A stretch of 64,000 bases of DNA from Burkholderiaceae bacterium (GTDB lineage: Bacteria > Pseudomonadota > Gammaproteobacteria > Burkholderiales > Burkholderiaceae_C): positions 61,709 to 125,708 of the forward strand of contig JAEUOY010000053.1 in NCBI GenBank assembly GCA_016790515.1, in the 5' to 3' direction. Both the position numbers and the translations under genes were made by a program. Positions 48,841 through 58,381 of this stretch are shown piece by piece. Below the pieces are notes generated by a model. The model saw only the letters and a program-made list of their open reading frames with translations, was not told the origin of the DNA and did not search any database. Each line of letters starts with the position of its first letter. The first letter of the stretch is position 1.

Positions 48841-51726
48841 TCAGCCGGGCGTGGCGGTCGATGCGGTCTCGAACGGCAGCTTCAGCTGCGACAGATCCTT
48901 GCGCGTCTCCACCAGCACCAGCGGGCCTTCGTCGACGCGCAGCACCGGCTTGCGCTCGCGCGGCACCCGCGCCGGCATCGGCTCGGCAGCGATCGCCGCC
49001 TGCGCAGCGCGAATCTTCTCGCTGTCGGAATTGACCCACAGCAGGCCCGACGCCTCGGCGATGTGCTGCAACTCGTCGATCGGCAGCACGAACGGTGCCA
49101 CCACCTGGCTCGGCATCGCCGGCTCGGCAGCCTCGCCATCGGCCACCGCCGCTTCGGCGGCGGTCACCACCTCGGCCGTGGCGGCGCTGTCGCCGGCGCC
49201 CGCCGAGGCATCGACCACAGGCGCTTCGGCGCCCTGGTCCTCGCGCTGGTCGCGGCGGTAGCGGTCGCGCCCGCGGCCGCGGCGGCGGCCGGCTTCGCCG
49301 GCCTCGCTTTCCGAGGCCGGCTCGGCGCTGGCGCCGGCCGCCTCGGCGGCGGCGGTCGCCGCGCCGGCATCGGCCGCGGCGAGGTCGGCCGTGGTCTCGG
49401 CACCGGCTTCGGCCACCGCCTCGTCACGGTTGGCCCGGCCGCCGCGGCGCCGGCGGCGCCGGCGCTGCTCGTCGCCCGCGGTGTCGGCGTTGTCGCCACC
49501 TTCGGCGAGGGCCTGGCTCTCGGGCTGCGCGGCCGTCGCTTCGGTCAGTTCGGCCGGGCGCGGTTCCTGCTCCGGGCGGCCGGATCGGCGCGGCATGTCG
49601 GTCGCCGGCGCCTCGGTGCTCTCCGCCAGTGCAGCGGCATCGGCCGACTTGGCCGGGCGTTCGCTGCGCCGGCCGTCGCGGCGGCCTTCGCCCCGCGCTG
49701 CGTCGCCGCGCTCACTGCGCGGCCCACGGTCGGCGCGGCCTTCGCCGGGCTTGGCCTCGCGGCCACGATCGGCGCTGCCTTCGCGGCCGCGGCCGCCGCG
49801 GCCGCCGCCACGCTCGTTGCGCCGGCCGTCGCCGCGGGCCTCGCGCTTCTCCGGTGCAACCTCGGTCGGTGCCGCGGCCACCGTCGCCGCGGCGGCCACC
49901 GGGGCGGGGGCCGGTGCCGTGGTCTGGGCCGGCGCAGCGCCGCCGAACAGCTTCCTGACCCAGCCGAAGAAGCCGCTGCCGGCCGCCGGCGGCGGCGCTT
50001 CGGCCACCCAGCTGGGCGGCACCGGGGCCTGCGGCGCCGCGGCGGTCGCCGGCGCTGCGGCCGCAGCTGCCGAGGCGGCACGGGCAGCCGGCTCGGGCTT
50101 GGGCGTCGGCGCGGCGACGGGCGCCGGCTGGTCGGGCAGCACGCCCTTGATCACCGGCTCCTGCTTCGGCTTGGCCTTCTCGCGGCGGGTGATCCCGACC
50201 TCGTCGTCGGGCTCCTCGATCATCGTGTAGCTGGCCTGCAGGTTCTCCAGCCGCGGGTCGTCGTGGCGCAGGCGCTCCAGCCGGTAGTTCGGCGTCTCCA
50301 GGTGCTTGTTCGGCACCAGCAGCACGGTGCAGCGCTGCTTCAGCTCGATCTTGGTGATCTCGGTGCGCTTCTCGTTGAGCAGGAAGCTGACCACCTCGAC
50401 CGGCACCTGCACATGCACCGCGGCGGTGTTGTCCTTCAGCGTCTCCTCCTGGATGATGCGCAGGATCTGCAGCGCGGAACTTTCCGTGTCGCGGATGTGG
50501 CCGGTGCCGTTGCAGCGCGGGCAGGTGATGTGGTTGCCTTCGGAGAGCGCCGGGCGCAGCCGCTGGCGGCTCAGTTCGAGCAGGCCGAACTTGGAAATCG
50601 AGCTGAACTGCACCCGCGCGCGGTCCTGCCGCATCGCGTCGCGCAGCCGCTGCTCGACCTCGCGGCGGTTCTTGCTCTCCTCCATGTCGATGAAGTCGAC
50701 GACGATCAGCCCGCCCAGGTCACGCAGCCGCATCTGGCGGGCGATCTCGTCGGCGGCCTCGAGGTTGGTGCGGGTCGCGGTCTCCTCGATGTCGCCGCCG
50801 CGGGTGGCGCGCGCCGAGTTGACGTCGATCGACACCAGCGCCTCGGTGTGGTCGATCACGATCGCGCCGCCGGCCGGCAGGTTGACGGTGCGGCTGAACG
50901 CGGTCTCGATCTGGTGCTCGATCTGGAACCGGCTGAACAGTGCCGCGTCGTCGCGATAGCGCTTCACCCGCGCTGCCGATTCGGGCATCACGTGGTTCAT
51001 GAACTGCAGCGCCTGATCGTGGATGTCGTCGGTGTCGATCAGGATCTCGCCGATATCCGACGTGAAGTAGTCGCGAATCGCGCGGATCACCAGCGAACTT
51101 TCCTGGTAGATCAGGAACGCACCCTTGCCCGCCCTGGCCGCGCCGTCGATCGCGCTCCACAGCTTGAGCATGTAGTTCAGGTCCCACTGCAGCTCGGCCG
51201 CGCTGCGGCCGATGCCGGCCGTGCGGGCGATCAGGCTCATGCCCTTCGGGTACTCGAGCTGGTCGAGGTTCTCCTTCAGCTCTTCGCGGTCCTCGCCCTC
51301 GATGCGCCGGCTGACGCCACCGCCACGCGGGTTGTTCGGCATCAGCACAAGATAGCGGCCGGCCAGGCTGATGAAGGTGGTCAGCGCCGCGCCCTTGTTG
51401 CCGCGTTCCTCCTTCTCGACCTGGACCAGCAGTTCCTGGCCCTCGCGGATCGCCTCCTTGATCGTGGCGTTCTTGGCCTCGACCCCTTCGCGAAAGTACT
51501 GCTTCGAAATCTCCTTGAACGGCAGGAAACCGTGGCGATCTTCGCCGTACTCCACGAAGCAGGCTTCGAGCGAGGGCTCGACCCGCGTCACCACCGCCTT
51601 GTAGATGTTGCCCTTGCGCTGCTCGCGCCCCTCGATCTCGGTCTCGAAGTCGAGCAGTTTCTGCCCGTCGACGATCGCCAGGCGCCGCTCTTCCGGCTGC
51701 GTGGCATTGATCAGCATGCGTTTCAT
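48841..51726 (-). CDS. rne: Ribonuclease E
   Basis: A 961-residue endonuclease and degradosome scaffold. The N-terminal catalytic part (about 1-520) opens [21 protein letters not shown] and has an S1 domain ([23 protein letters not shown]). DNase I-like motifs [12 protein letters not shown] and [12 protein letters not shown] hold the catalytic aspartates, and the Zn-link CPRC is in [12 protein letters not shown]. The remaining 440 residues are disordered, Ala/Pro-rich, with several Arg-rich blocks ([31 protein letters not shown]) for RNA and partner binding, and a conserved end [22 protein letters not shown] chosen: AGGAG lies 5 bases upstream; an in-frame GTG two codons earlier overlaps that site. 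Confidence 0.96.
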   Translation of the reverse strand: MKRMLINATQPEERRLAIVDGQKLLDFETEIEGREQRKGNIYKAVVTRVEPSLEACFVEYGEDRHGFLPFKEISKQYFREGVEAKNATIKEAIREGQELLVQVEKEERGNKGAALTTFISLAGRYLVLMPNNPRGGGVSRRIEGEDREELKENLDQLEYPKGMSLIARTAGIGRSAAELQWDLNYMLKLWSAIDGAARAGKGAFLIYQESSLVIRAIRDYFTSDIGEILIDTDDIHDQALQFMNHVMPESAARVKRYRDDAALFSRFQIEHQIETAFSRTVNLPAGGAIVIDHTEALVSIDVNSARATRGGDIEETATRTNLEAADEIARQMRLRDLGGLIVVDFIDMEESKNRREVEQRLRDAMRQDRARVQFSSISKFGLLELSRQRLRPALSEGNHITCPRCNGTGHIRDTESSALQILRIIQEETLKDNTAAVHVQVPVEVVSFLLNEKRTEITKIELKQRCTVLLVPNKHLETPNYRLERLRHDDPRLENLQASYTMIEEPDDEVGITRREKAKPKQEPVIKGVLPDQPAPVAAPTPKPEPAARAASAAAAAAPATAAAPQAPVPPSWVAEAPPPAAGSGFFGWVRKLFGGAAPAQTTAPAPAPVAAAATVAAAPTEVAPEKREARGDGRRNERGGGRGGRGREGSADRGREAKPGEGRADRGPRSERGDAARGEGRRDGRRSERPAKSADAAALAESTEAPATDMPRRSGRPEQEPRPAELTEATAAQPESQALAEGGDNADTAGDEQRRRRRRRGGRANRDEAVAEAGAETTADLAAADAGAATAAAEAAGASAEPASESEAGEAGRRRGRGRDRYRRDQREDQGAEAPVVDASAGAGDSAATAEVVTAAEAAVADGEAAEPAMPSQVVAPFVLPIDELQHIAEASGLLWVNSDSEKIRAAQAAIAAEPMPARVPRERKPVLRVDEGPLVLVETRKDLSQLKLPFETASTATPG

Positions 51727-52341
51727 GTGCACTCCTGTCCCACCTGCCCCGTCGCCGGGGCAGGTGTTGTCCGATCACCGACCTGACCTCAGCGGGTCAG
51801 GGCTGGCGACCTGTTCCGATGCACGAGAAACGAGTAACGGCCGGAGAAGGTATCGCCCTGGGCTGCGGTGATCGGCGGGCGATCAGGGATGCAGCGGGGC
51901 CGCGTGCGGCGAAGCGGTGGGGGAGGGCGGCGCCGCGGTCTTCCGCCCCGGCGCCAGGCGCTGGGGCGGCACCCCACCGGTCGGCAGGGCCGCACCGGCA
52001 GACGGCCGGGGCTGTGCCGTCGCGTCGCAGGACGCGCTCGGGTGGGTGGCGGGGAAGGGCGGCATGCTGACCCTGTGGGCTTCGACGCGAACGGCAGATC
52101 CCCGTGACCGGGAGGTCTGCCGTCCATGAGCTGTGTTTCTTTCCCTGTGACAGGACGGCTGTGACGACGTGTCTCTTCCACCTGGCCCGCGGAGCCGCCG
52201 CATCGCTTGGGGGACTGCGGCCTGCTGCGCGCGACGCGGGTGTTGCATCAACGCTTTTGACGCCCGCAAGGGCGTCGGTCCACGATAGCGCCGGCTCGTA
52301 CCCGGGTAAACTCTGAAAAATCAAGCACTTACGGCCCAATC
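51727..52341. promoter_or_regulatory. Structured divergent leader region of rne and rluC
   Basis: A 615-bp gap without a convincing gene. It carries several perfect or near-perfect stems: ACCTGCCCC / GGGGCAGGT at 51742-51765, next to the rne ribosome binding site; CCTGACC / GGTCAGG at 51782-51801; ACGGCAGA plus TCCC paired with GGGA and TCTGCCGT at 52091-52123; and GACGCCC / GGGCGTC with a 4-nt loop at 52259-52276. A long folded leader suits rne, whose mRNA controls its own decay in E. coli. A weak minus-strand -35 TTGATT lies at 52319-52324. Confidence 0.6.
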
Positions 52342-53358
52342 GTGGCGCGCCCGATTATAAGCAGCAAACCGTCACCGGGCCGCCATGACCGCGCCGCGCC
52401 GGCCCCCGAGGTGCGCCGGGTGGTCGTCGACGAGGCCGGCGACGGCCAGCGGCTCGACAACTTCCTGTTGCGTCTGCTCAAGGGTGTGCCCAAGACCCAT
52501 GTCTACCGGGTGATCCGCTCGGGCGAGGTGCGGGTCAACAAGGGCCGGGCGGCGGCCGACACCCGGCTGACGGTCGGCGACGAGGTGCGGGTGCCGCCGG
52601 TGCGAACGGTCGACCGGCCCGCCGCCGCGGCGCCAGCCCCGGCGCGCGAGTTCCCGGTGCTGTTCGAGGACGAACACCTGCTGGCGATCGACAAGCCCGC
52701 CGGCATCGCCGTGCACGGCGGCTCGGGCGTGAGCTTCGGCGTGATCGAGCAACTGCGCCAGGCCCGGCCGACCGCGAGCTTCCTCGAACTGGTGCACCGG
52801 CTCGACCGCGAGACCTCGGGCATCCTGCTGCTGGCCAAGAAGCGCAGCGCCCTGGTGGCGCTGCAGGACCAGTTCCGCAGCCGCGACACCGGCAAGACCT
52901 ACGCCGCACTGGTGATCGGCGCCTGGCCGGCCCGGCTGAAGGTGATCGATGTCGCGCTGCACAAGACGCTGGACGCGCGCGGCGAACGCCATGTGCAGCC
53001 GGTGGCTGCCGACCACCCGGACGGCCGGCGCTCGATCTCGCTGGTCCAGGTGGCGCAGGTCTTCGAGGGCTTCACGCTGCTCGACGTGACGATCAAGACC
53101 GGTCGCACCCACCAGATCCGGGTGCACCTGGCGCAGGCCGGCCATCCGATCGTCGGCGACCCGAAATACGGCGACTTCGCGCTGAACCGGCAGTGGGCAC
53201 GCGGCGAGGGCTTGTCCGGCGCGCGCTTCGACCGCATGTTCCTGCATGCCCGCCGGCTGGCCTTCGATCACCCGGCCAGCGGCGCGCGCATCGAGCTGAG
53301 CGCTGCATTGCCGGCCGAATGCGCCACACTGCTGTCCCGCCTGCCGCAGCCGCACTGA
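52342..53358 (+). CDS. rluC: 23S rRNA pseudouridine synthase RluC
   Basis: A 338-residue RluA-family enzyme that isomerises uridines in helix 39/domain II of 23S rRNA. The N-terminal S4 domain contains GQRLDNFLLRLLKGVPKTHVYRVIRSGEVRVNKGR. The catalytic aspartate is in LVHRLDRETSGILLLAKKR, and KTGRTHQIRVHLAQAGHPIVGDPKYGD is the RluA C-terminal motif. The only start giving a full S4 domain is GTG at 52342 (or GTG codons about 22 codons later). Its divergence from rne is conserved in proteobacteria. Confidence 0.94.
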   Translation: MARPIISSKPSPGRHDRAAPAPEVRRVVVDEAGDGQRLDNFLLRLLKGVPKTHVYRVIRSGEVRVNKGRAAADTRLTVGDEVRVPPVRTVDRPAAAAPAPAREFPVLFEDEHLLAIDKPAGIAVHGGSGVSFGVIEQLRQARPTASFLELVHRLDRETSGILLLAKKRSALVALQDQFRSRDTGKTYAALVIGAWPARLKVIDVALHKTLDARGERHVQPVAADHPDGRRSISLVQVAQVFEGFTLLDVTIKTGRTHQIRVHLAQAGHPIVGDPKYGDFALNRQWARGEGLSGARFDRMFLHARRLAFDHPASGARIELSAALPAECATLLSRLPQPH

Positions 53359-53362
53359 AGCG

Positions 53363-54028
53363 ATGAACCTGAACCCACGCCGATTCGACCTGATCGTGTT
53401 CGATTGGGACGGCACCCTGTTCGACTCGACCGCGCTGATCGTGCGCTGCATCCAGGCCGCCTGCGCCGACCTGGGGCTGGAAGTGCCCAGCGACGAGCGC
53501 GCCGCCTACGTCATCGGGCTGGGGCTGCACGATGCGCTGCAGCATGCGGTGCCCGGGCTGTCGCCCGACCGCTACCCCGAGCTGGGGCGGCGTTACCGCC
53601 ACCATTACTTCGAGCGCCAGCATGAGCTGGTGCTGTTCGAAGGCACGGTCGAGATGCTGCAGGCCCTGAAACATCGCAACCATTGGCTGGCGGTGGCCAC
53701 CGGCAAGAGCCGGCGCGGCCTCGACGAGGCGCTGGCCACGGCGCAGCTCAGGGGCATCTTCGACGGCACCCGTACCGCCGACGAGACCGCCGGCAAGCCC
53801 CATCCGCTGATGCTGCAGGAACTGATGGGCGAGCTCGGCGCCGAGCCCGGGCGCACGCTGATGATCGGCGACACCACCCATGACCTGCAGCTCGCGCTGA
53901 ACGCCGGCACCGCCAGCGTCGGCGTCAGCTACGGCGCCCACGAGCCCGAGGCCTTCGCCTCGCTGGGCCCGCTGCACGTGGCGCACAGCACGGCCGACCT
54001 GCGCGACTGGCTGATCCGGCATGCCTGA
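53363..54028 (+). CDS. HAD-superfamily hydrolase, phosphoglycolate phosphatase-like
   Basis: A 221-residue HAD phosphatase. Motif I FDWDGTLFDS carries both aspartates, motif II LAVATGKSRRGLDEAL, the lysine of motif III is in ETAGKPHPLMLQELM, and motif IV is LMIGDTTHDLQLALNAG. The cap between motifs I and II is of the small alpha-helical type, as in Gph and PpaX. Commonly the gene after rluC. Substrate not predictable. It starts 4 bp after rluC and overlaps the next gene by 8 bp. Confidence 0.9.
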   Translation: MNLNPRRFDLIVFDWDGTLFDSTALIVRCIQAACADLGLEVPSDERAAYVIGLGLHDALQHAVPGLSPDRYPELGRRYRHHYFERQHELVLFEGTVEMLQALKHRNHWLAVATGKSRRGLDEALATAQLRGIFDGTRTADETAGKPHPLMLQELMGELGAEPGRTLMIGDTTHDLQLALNAGTASVGVSYGAHEPEAFASLGPLHVAHSTADLRDWLIRHA

Positions 54029-54416
54029 GCCGGCCGTGCCGCAGCGGCTGTGCGCGGCCGCCGACCTGGTCGAGCGCGGCAAGGCGATCGTCTTCGATGT
54101 CCTGGTGTGGCGCCAGCCGGCGCGGGCCTTCGCGCTGCGCTTCGACGGCGAACTGGTGGCCTATGTCAACCGCTGCGTCCATGTGCCGATGGAGATGGAC
54201 TGGCAGCCCGGCGAATTCCTCGACCAGGACCGGCGCTGGATCGTCTGCGCAACGCATGGCGCCACCTACGAGCCCGCCGACGGCCGCTGCGTCGGCGGGC
54301 CCTGCGGCCGCGGCCGGCTGATGCGCATCGCGATCGCCGAGATCGACGGCCAGGCCTGTTGGTATCCTTCGGCCGATATCCGGCCGGCGTCTGCCGACGC
54401 CCCGGCAGCCCCCTGA
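54021..54416 (+). CDS. Rieske-type [2Fe-2S] ferredoxin-like protein
   Basis: A 131-residue single-domain Rieske protein. The cluster ligands are C52-x-H54 (NRCVHVPMEMDW) and C76-x-x-H79 (IVCATHGATYEP), with the later loop GRCVGGPCGRGRL that normally shields the cluster. There is no signal peptide or membrane helix, so it is probably a cytoplasmic electron carrier. Its 8-bp overlap with the HAD gene and 9-bp gap to sppA place it in the rluC operon. Redox partner unknown. Confidence 0.88.
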   Translation: MPEPAVPQRLCAAADLVERGKAIVFDVLVWRQPARAFALRFDGELVAYVNRCVHVPMEMDWQPGEFLDQDRRWIVCATHGATYEPADGRCVGGPCGRGRLMRIAIAEIDGQACWYPSADIRPASADAPAAP

Positions 54417-54425
54417 AAGCCCCCG

Positions 54426-55427
54426 ATGACCCCGCAGGACGACTCCGCAACCGCCACGCCCGCCACCGGCCCGTCGCCACCGGCCGATTCGTCGGCCGCG
54501 CCGCGGACCACGCTGGAGCAGACCGTCGAGAAGCTGGCCCGCGAGCTGATGGCCGATCGCCGCAGCGAGCGCCGCTGGCGGATCTTCTTCCGCCTGGCCT
54601 GGCTGGGCCTGCTGCTGGTCATCGTCTGGGGCGCGATGTCCAGCCGCAGCGGCCACGGCACGACCAGCGCCCCGCACACCGCGCTGGTCGACCTGCGCGG
54701 CGAGATCGCCGACGACACCACGGCCAGCGCCGAACAGATGGTCTCGGGCCTGCGCAGCGCGTTCGAGGATGCCGGCGCGCGCGCCGTGGTGCTGCGCATC
54801 AACAGCCCGGGCGGCAGCCCGGTGCAGGCCGGCATCATCAACGACGAGATCCGGCGCCTGAAGTCGCTGCACCAGAAGAAGGTCTACGCGGTGGTCGAGG
54901 AGGTGTGCGCGTCGGGCGCCTACTACGTCGCGGTCGCCGCCGACGAGATCTACGTCGACAAGGCCAGCATCGTCGGCTCGATCGGCGTGTTGATGGACGG
55001 CTTCGGCTTCACCGGCCTGATGGACAAGCTGGGCATCGAGCGCCGGCTGCTGACCGCCGGCGAGAACAAGGGCATGCTCGATCCGTTCACCGCGCAGAAC
55101 CCGAAGCAGCAGGCCTACGCCCAGACGATGATCGACCAGGTGCACCAGCAGTTCATCCGTGTCGTGCGAGACGGTCGCGGCTCGCGTCTGAAGGAAACGC
55201 CCGAAACCTTCTCGGGCCTGTTCTGGAACGGCGAGGAGGCCGTCAAGCTCGGTCTGGCCGACAAGTTCGGCAACCTCGACTACGTCGCCCGCGAGGTGGT
55301 CAAGGCCGAGGAGGTGATCGACTACACGCCGCGCGAGAACGTCGCCGAGAAGCTGGCGCGGCGCTTCGGCGCGGCCATCGGCGAAGGGGCCGTGCGCACG
55401 GCCATCGGCATGGCGCGCCTGCGCTGA
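54426..55427 (+). CDS. sppA: S49 signal-peptide peptidase (SppA-like)
   Basis: A 333-residue membrane serine protease of the short SppA type. One N-terminal membrane helix lies at about residues 56-72. The nucleophile is S163 in VEEVCASGAYYVAVAADEIY, and the general base is K215 in LLTAGENKGMLDPF; the 52-residue spacing equals that of Bacillus SppA. The oxyanion region RINSPGGSP is intact. It degrades signal peptides left by LepB in the membrane. The N-terminal 30 residues are Thr/Pro/Ala-rich. Confidence 0.93.
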   Translation: MTPQDDSATATPATGPSPPADSSAAPRTTLEQTVEKLARELMADRRSERRWRIFFRLAWLGLLLVIVWGAMSSRSGHGTTSAPHTALVDLRGEIADDTTASAEQMVSGLRSAFEDAGARAVVLRINSPGGSPVQAGIINDEIRRLKSLHQKKVYAVVEEVCASGAYYVAVAADEIYVDKASIVGSIGVLMDGFGFTGLMDKLGIERRLLTAGENKGMLDPFTAQNPKQQAYAQTMIDQVHQQFIRVVRDGRGSRLKETPETFSGLFWNGEEAVKLGLADKFGNLDYVAREVVKAEEVIDYTPRENVAEKLARRFGAAIGEGAVRTAIGMARLR

Positions 55428-55451
55428 CTTCCCGGCATCGACGCGGATGCG

Positions 55452-58301
55452 ATGCTGCGCGCGCTGACCGTCGATGCGTTGCCCGCCGCCGCGGGCCAGG
55501 GCCGGCGGCACTGCGCCGCCCGCCCGGCGGCGGCCGCGCTGCGGGTCTCGGTGCTGGTGATTGCCGTGGCGCTGGCCGGCTGCGGCGACCCCGTCGCCCG
55601 CAAGCTGGACAAGGCGCGCGAACTGCTGGCGCAGAAGCAGCGGCCGGCGGCGATCGTCGAGATCAAGTCGCTGTTGCAGGACCAGCCCGATCTGGGCGAT
55701 GCGCGGCTGCTGCTGGGCACCGCCTTGCTCGACGCCGGCGACCCGGTGGCCGCCGAGATCGAGCTGCGCCGGGCACTGGCACTGGGGATCGCCGAGCCGC
55801 GGGTGGTGCCGCTGCTGGCGCGCGCGCTGCTGGCGCAGGGCCAGCCGGCCAAGCTGATCGCCCAGTACGGCAACCTGGCCTGGCCCGACGCTGCCGCCAC
55901 CGCTGCCCTGAAGACCGCAGTGGCCGAGGCCGAGGCGACCGAAGGCGACCTGGCCGCTGCGCGTGCCAGCGTCGAACAGGCGCTGCGCGCGCTGCCCGAC
56001 CACGAGCCCGCGCTGCGGGTGCAGGTCCGGCTGACGGCGGTGGCGGGCGACCTGGGCGCCGCGCTGGACCAGGTCGAGGCGTTGCTGAAGATCCACCCCG
56101 ACAGCGCCGAAGCCTGGGTGCTGAAGGGCGACCTGCTGGCCCGCCGGCAGGCCGCGCCCGCGACGGTCATGGCCGCCTACCGCCAGGCGCTGGCGGTGCG
56201 GCCCGACCACGCCGCGGCCCACGGCGCGCTTATCGCGCTGCAGCTGGCGCAGGGCGAGCGCGAGGCGGCGCAGACGCAGTTCCTGGCGCTGCAGAAGGTG
56301 GCGCCGAAGCATCCGCTGACCTTGCTGTTCGAAGGGCAGCTGGCGGTCCTGAAAGGTGACCTGCCGCGCGCACGCGAACTGTTCCAGGCCCTGCACCGCG
56401 CCGCGCCCGACAACCTGGCGCTGCTGCAGTCGGCCGGGCTGGTCGAACTGCGGCTGAACGCGCCGGTGCAGGCCGAGGCGCTGCTGAGCAAGGCGCTGCA
56501 GATCGCCCCCGAGGCCGCGAGCACGCGCCGGCTGCTGGCCCAGTGCCACCTGCAGCTCGGCCAGCCCGACCGGGCCTTGGCCGTCCTGGCGCCGCTGATC
56601 GAGCGCGAGCCGGCCGATGCCGAGGCGCTGGCGCTGGCCGCCCAGGCCCGGCTGCTGGCCGGCCAGCCCGACCAGGCGACGGCGCTGTTCGAGCGCGCCG
56701 CCAGGCTGCAGCCCGACGATCCGAAGATCCGCACCGCGGCTGCGCTGGCGCAGCTGGCCCGTGGCAACACCGAGGCGGCGCTGGTCGAGCTGCGCGCCGT
56801 CGCCGAGGCCGACAGCGGCATCGGCGCCGACATGGCGCTGATCGCCGCCCAGCTGCGGCGCCGGGACTTCGGCGAGGCGCTGAAGGCCGTGGCGGTACTG
56901 GAACGCAAGCAGCCCGATCGGCCGATGCCGGCTCACTTGCGCGGCCAGGTGCTGCTGCTGCAGCGCGACCCGGCAGGCGCGCGCCTGGCCTTCGAGCAGG
57001 CGCTGCAGCGCGATCCCCGCTATGTCCCCGCGGTGGCCTCGCTCGCGGCGATGGATGTCGGCGCCGGCAGGCCCGAGCAGGCCAAGGCCCGCTTCGAGGC
57101 GCTGCTCAAGCTCGACCCGGCCAACGGCCCGGCGCGCCAGGCGCTGGCCGAACTGGCCGCTCGCAGCGGTGCCGACCGCGACGCGGTGGCCGCGCTGCTC
57201 GAGGAGGCGGTCAAGGCCGGGCCTGACGACATCGCCCGGCGACTGGCGCTGATCGACCACCACCTGGCCACCTACAACGCCAGGGCAGCGGTGGTGGCCG
57301 CGCAGACGGCGCTGGCCCGCTTCCCCGACGCCTTCGACCTGCTCGGCCGGCTCGGCCAGGCGCAACTGCAGGCTGCCGAATACCAGCAGGCGCTGGGCAG
57401 CTTCGGCCGCATGGTGGCGCTGCAGGGCAAGTCGCCGCTGGGCTACCTGGGCCAGGCCGAGGCCCAGCTGGCCAGCAACGAACCCGCCGCGGCGCTGCGC
57501 AGCGCCCGACGCGCGCTGGAGGTCGCGCCCGGCCACCTGGGGTCGCAGCGGCTGGCCATCACCGCCGCGCTGCGCGCCGGCCAGCGCCAGCCGGCGCTGG
57601 CCATCGCGCGCGAGGTGCAGCAGCAGCGGCCCGGCAAGGCCATCGGCTTCGTGCTCGAGGCCGAGATCGAGATGACGCACCAGCGCTGGGACGCCGCCGT
57701 CACGCTGCTGCGCAAGGCGCTGACCCTGGCCGAGCCCGGCCAGGCACCCGAGCGGCTGCACCAGGCGCTGCGCGCGGCGGGCCGAAGCGCCGACGCCGAT
57801 GCGCTGGCCAGCCGCTGGCGCCAGGAGCACCCGCGCGACATCGCCTTCCTCTTCTACCTGGCCGACACGGCGACGAAGGCGTCGGACCCGGCGGCCGCCG
57901 AGCGCCACTACCAGGACTTGCTGGCGCTCGACCCGTCGCATGCGCTGGCGCTCAACAACCTGGCCTGGCTGCTGCTGCAGCAGAAGCGGCCCGGCGCCTT
58001 GGCGCTTGCCGAACGCGCGGTGCGTGCCGCGCCGTACAACCCGGCGCTGCTGGACACGCTGGCCCTGGCCTATGCCGCCGACAACCAGCCGGCCAGGGCG
58101 ATCGAGGTGCAGACCCGGGCCCAGGCGATGCTGCCCGACGACCCGTACCTGCGGCTGAATCTGGCGCGCTTCTACGCCCAGGCCGGCGAGAAGCGCAAGG
58201 CCAAGGCCGAGCTGGACCGGCTGGCCGCGCTGGGCGAGCGCTTTCCGAAGCAGGACGAGGTTGCGGCGCTGACCAAGGGGCTGGGCGGGCGGCAGCCCTG
58301 A
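55452..58301 (+). CDS. PEP-CTERM system TPR-repeat lipoprotein (PrsT-like)
   Basis: A 949-residue protein with an N-terminal lipoprotein signal: hydrophobic RVSVLVIAVALAGC with lipobox cysteine C44. Behind it are about 20 tetratricopeptide repeats to the C-terminus, seen as repeated patterns such as ARLLLGTALLDAGDPVAAEIELRRAL and ALNNLAWLLLQQKRPGALALAERAV. Length, lipobox and repeat density fit the PrsT family that accompanies PEP-CTERM/exosortase exopolysaccharide loci. No exosortase or PEP-CTERM protein is seen in the window. It may link the outer membrane with EPS export. The long n-region suggests the true start could be slightly further in. Confidence 0.85.
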   Translation: MLRALTVDALPAAAGQGRRHCAARPAAAALRVSVLVIAVALAGCGDPVARKLDKARELLAQKQRPAAIVEIKSLLQDQPDLGDARLLLGTALLDAGDPVAAEIELRRALALGIAEPRVVPLLARALLAQGQPAKLIAQYGNLAWPDAAATAALKTAVAEAEATEGDLAAARASVEQALRALPDHEPALRVQVRLTAVAGDLGAALDQVEALLKIHPDSAEAWVLKGDLLARRQAAPATVMAAYRQALAVRPDHAAAHGALIALQLAQGEREAAQTQFLALQKVAPKHPLTLLFEGQLAVLKGDLPRARELFQALHRAAPDNLALLQSAGLVELRLNAPVQAEALLSKALQIAPEAASTRRLLAQCHLQLGQPDRALAVLAPLIEREPADAEALALAAQARLLAGQPDQATALFERAARLQPDDPKIRTAAALAQLARGNTEAALVELRAVAEADSGIGADMALIAAQLRRRDFGEALKAVAVLERKQPDRPMPAHLRGQVLLLQRDPAGARLAFEQALQRDPRYVPAVASLAAMDVGAGRPEQAKARFEALLKLDPANGPARQALAELAARSGADRDAVAALLEEAVKAGPDDIARRLALIDHHLATYNARAAVVAAQTALARFPDAFDLLGRLGQAQLQAAEYQQALGSFGRMVALQGKSPLGYLGQAEAQLASNEPAAALRSARRALEVAPGHLGSQRLAITAALRAGQRQPALAIAREVQQQRPGKAIGFVLEAEIEMTHQRWDAAVTLLRKALTLAEPGQAPERLHQALRAAGRSADADALASRWRQEHPRDIAFLFYLADTATKASDPAAAERHYQDLLALDPSHALALNNLAWLLLQQKRPGALALAERAVRAAPYNPALLDTLALAYAADNQPARAIEVQTRAQAMLPDDPYLRLNLARFYAQAGEKRKAKAELDRLAALGERFPKQDEVAALTKGLGGRQP

Positions 58302-58320
58302 ACGGCCTCACGGCCTCGCA

Positions 58321-58381
58321 GAGCTCGGCCGGTTCGCCAGGCGCAGACCCGTCCGCAGGGACGGTTCCGCGTCCGGGCTCA
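58321..58381 (-). repeat. Single copy of the stop-codon hairpin repeat, with a different stem
   Basis: Read on the minus strand it begins TGAGCCCGGAC, whose TGA is the stop codon of the ABC ATPase gene, as at mucD. A hairpin follows with arms CCGTCC / GGACGG and loop CTGC, then GCCTGGCGAA, and the end GAGCTC. The flanks and loop equal those of the 38.6-kb copies, but the stem sequence is different and still pairs. It fills most of the 77-bp gap between two convergent genes and may serve as a terminator. Confidence 0.75.

Noticed and set aside
47461-51786. Plus-strand open frame of about 1440 codons opposite rne and the aminopeptidase
   Set aside because: It is antisense to two clear genes, has low-complexity His/Arg/Gly-rich translation and no domain; typical of third-position GC bias.
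52354-52359. Minus-strand TATAAT as rne promoter
   Set aside because: Perfect hexamer but inside the rluC start region and without any -35 at 16-18 bp; kept only as a remote possibility.
53925-57941. Minus-strand open frame of about 1340 codons opposite rieske, sppA and the TPR lipoprotein gene
   Set aside because: Compositional shadow of real plus-strand genes; no motifs, no ribosome binding site.
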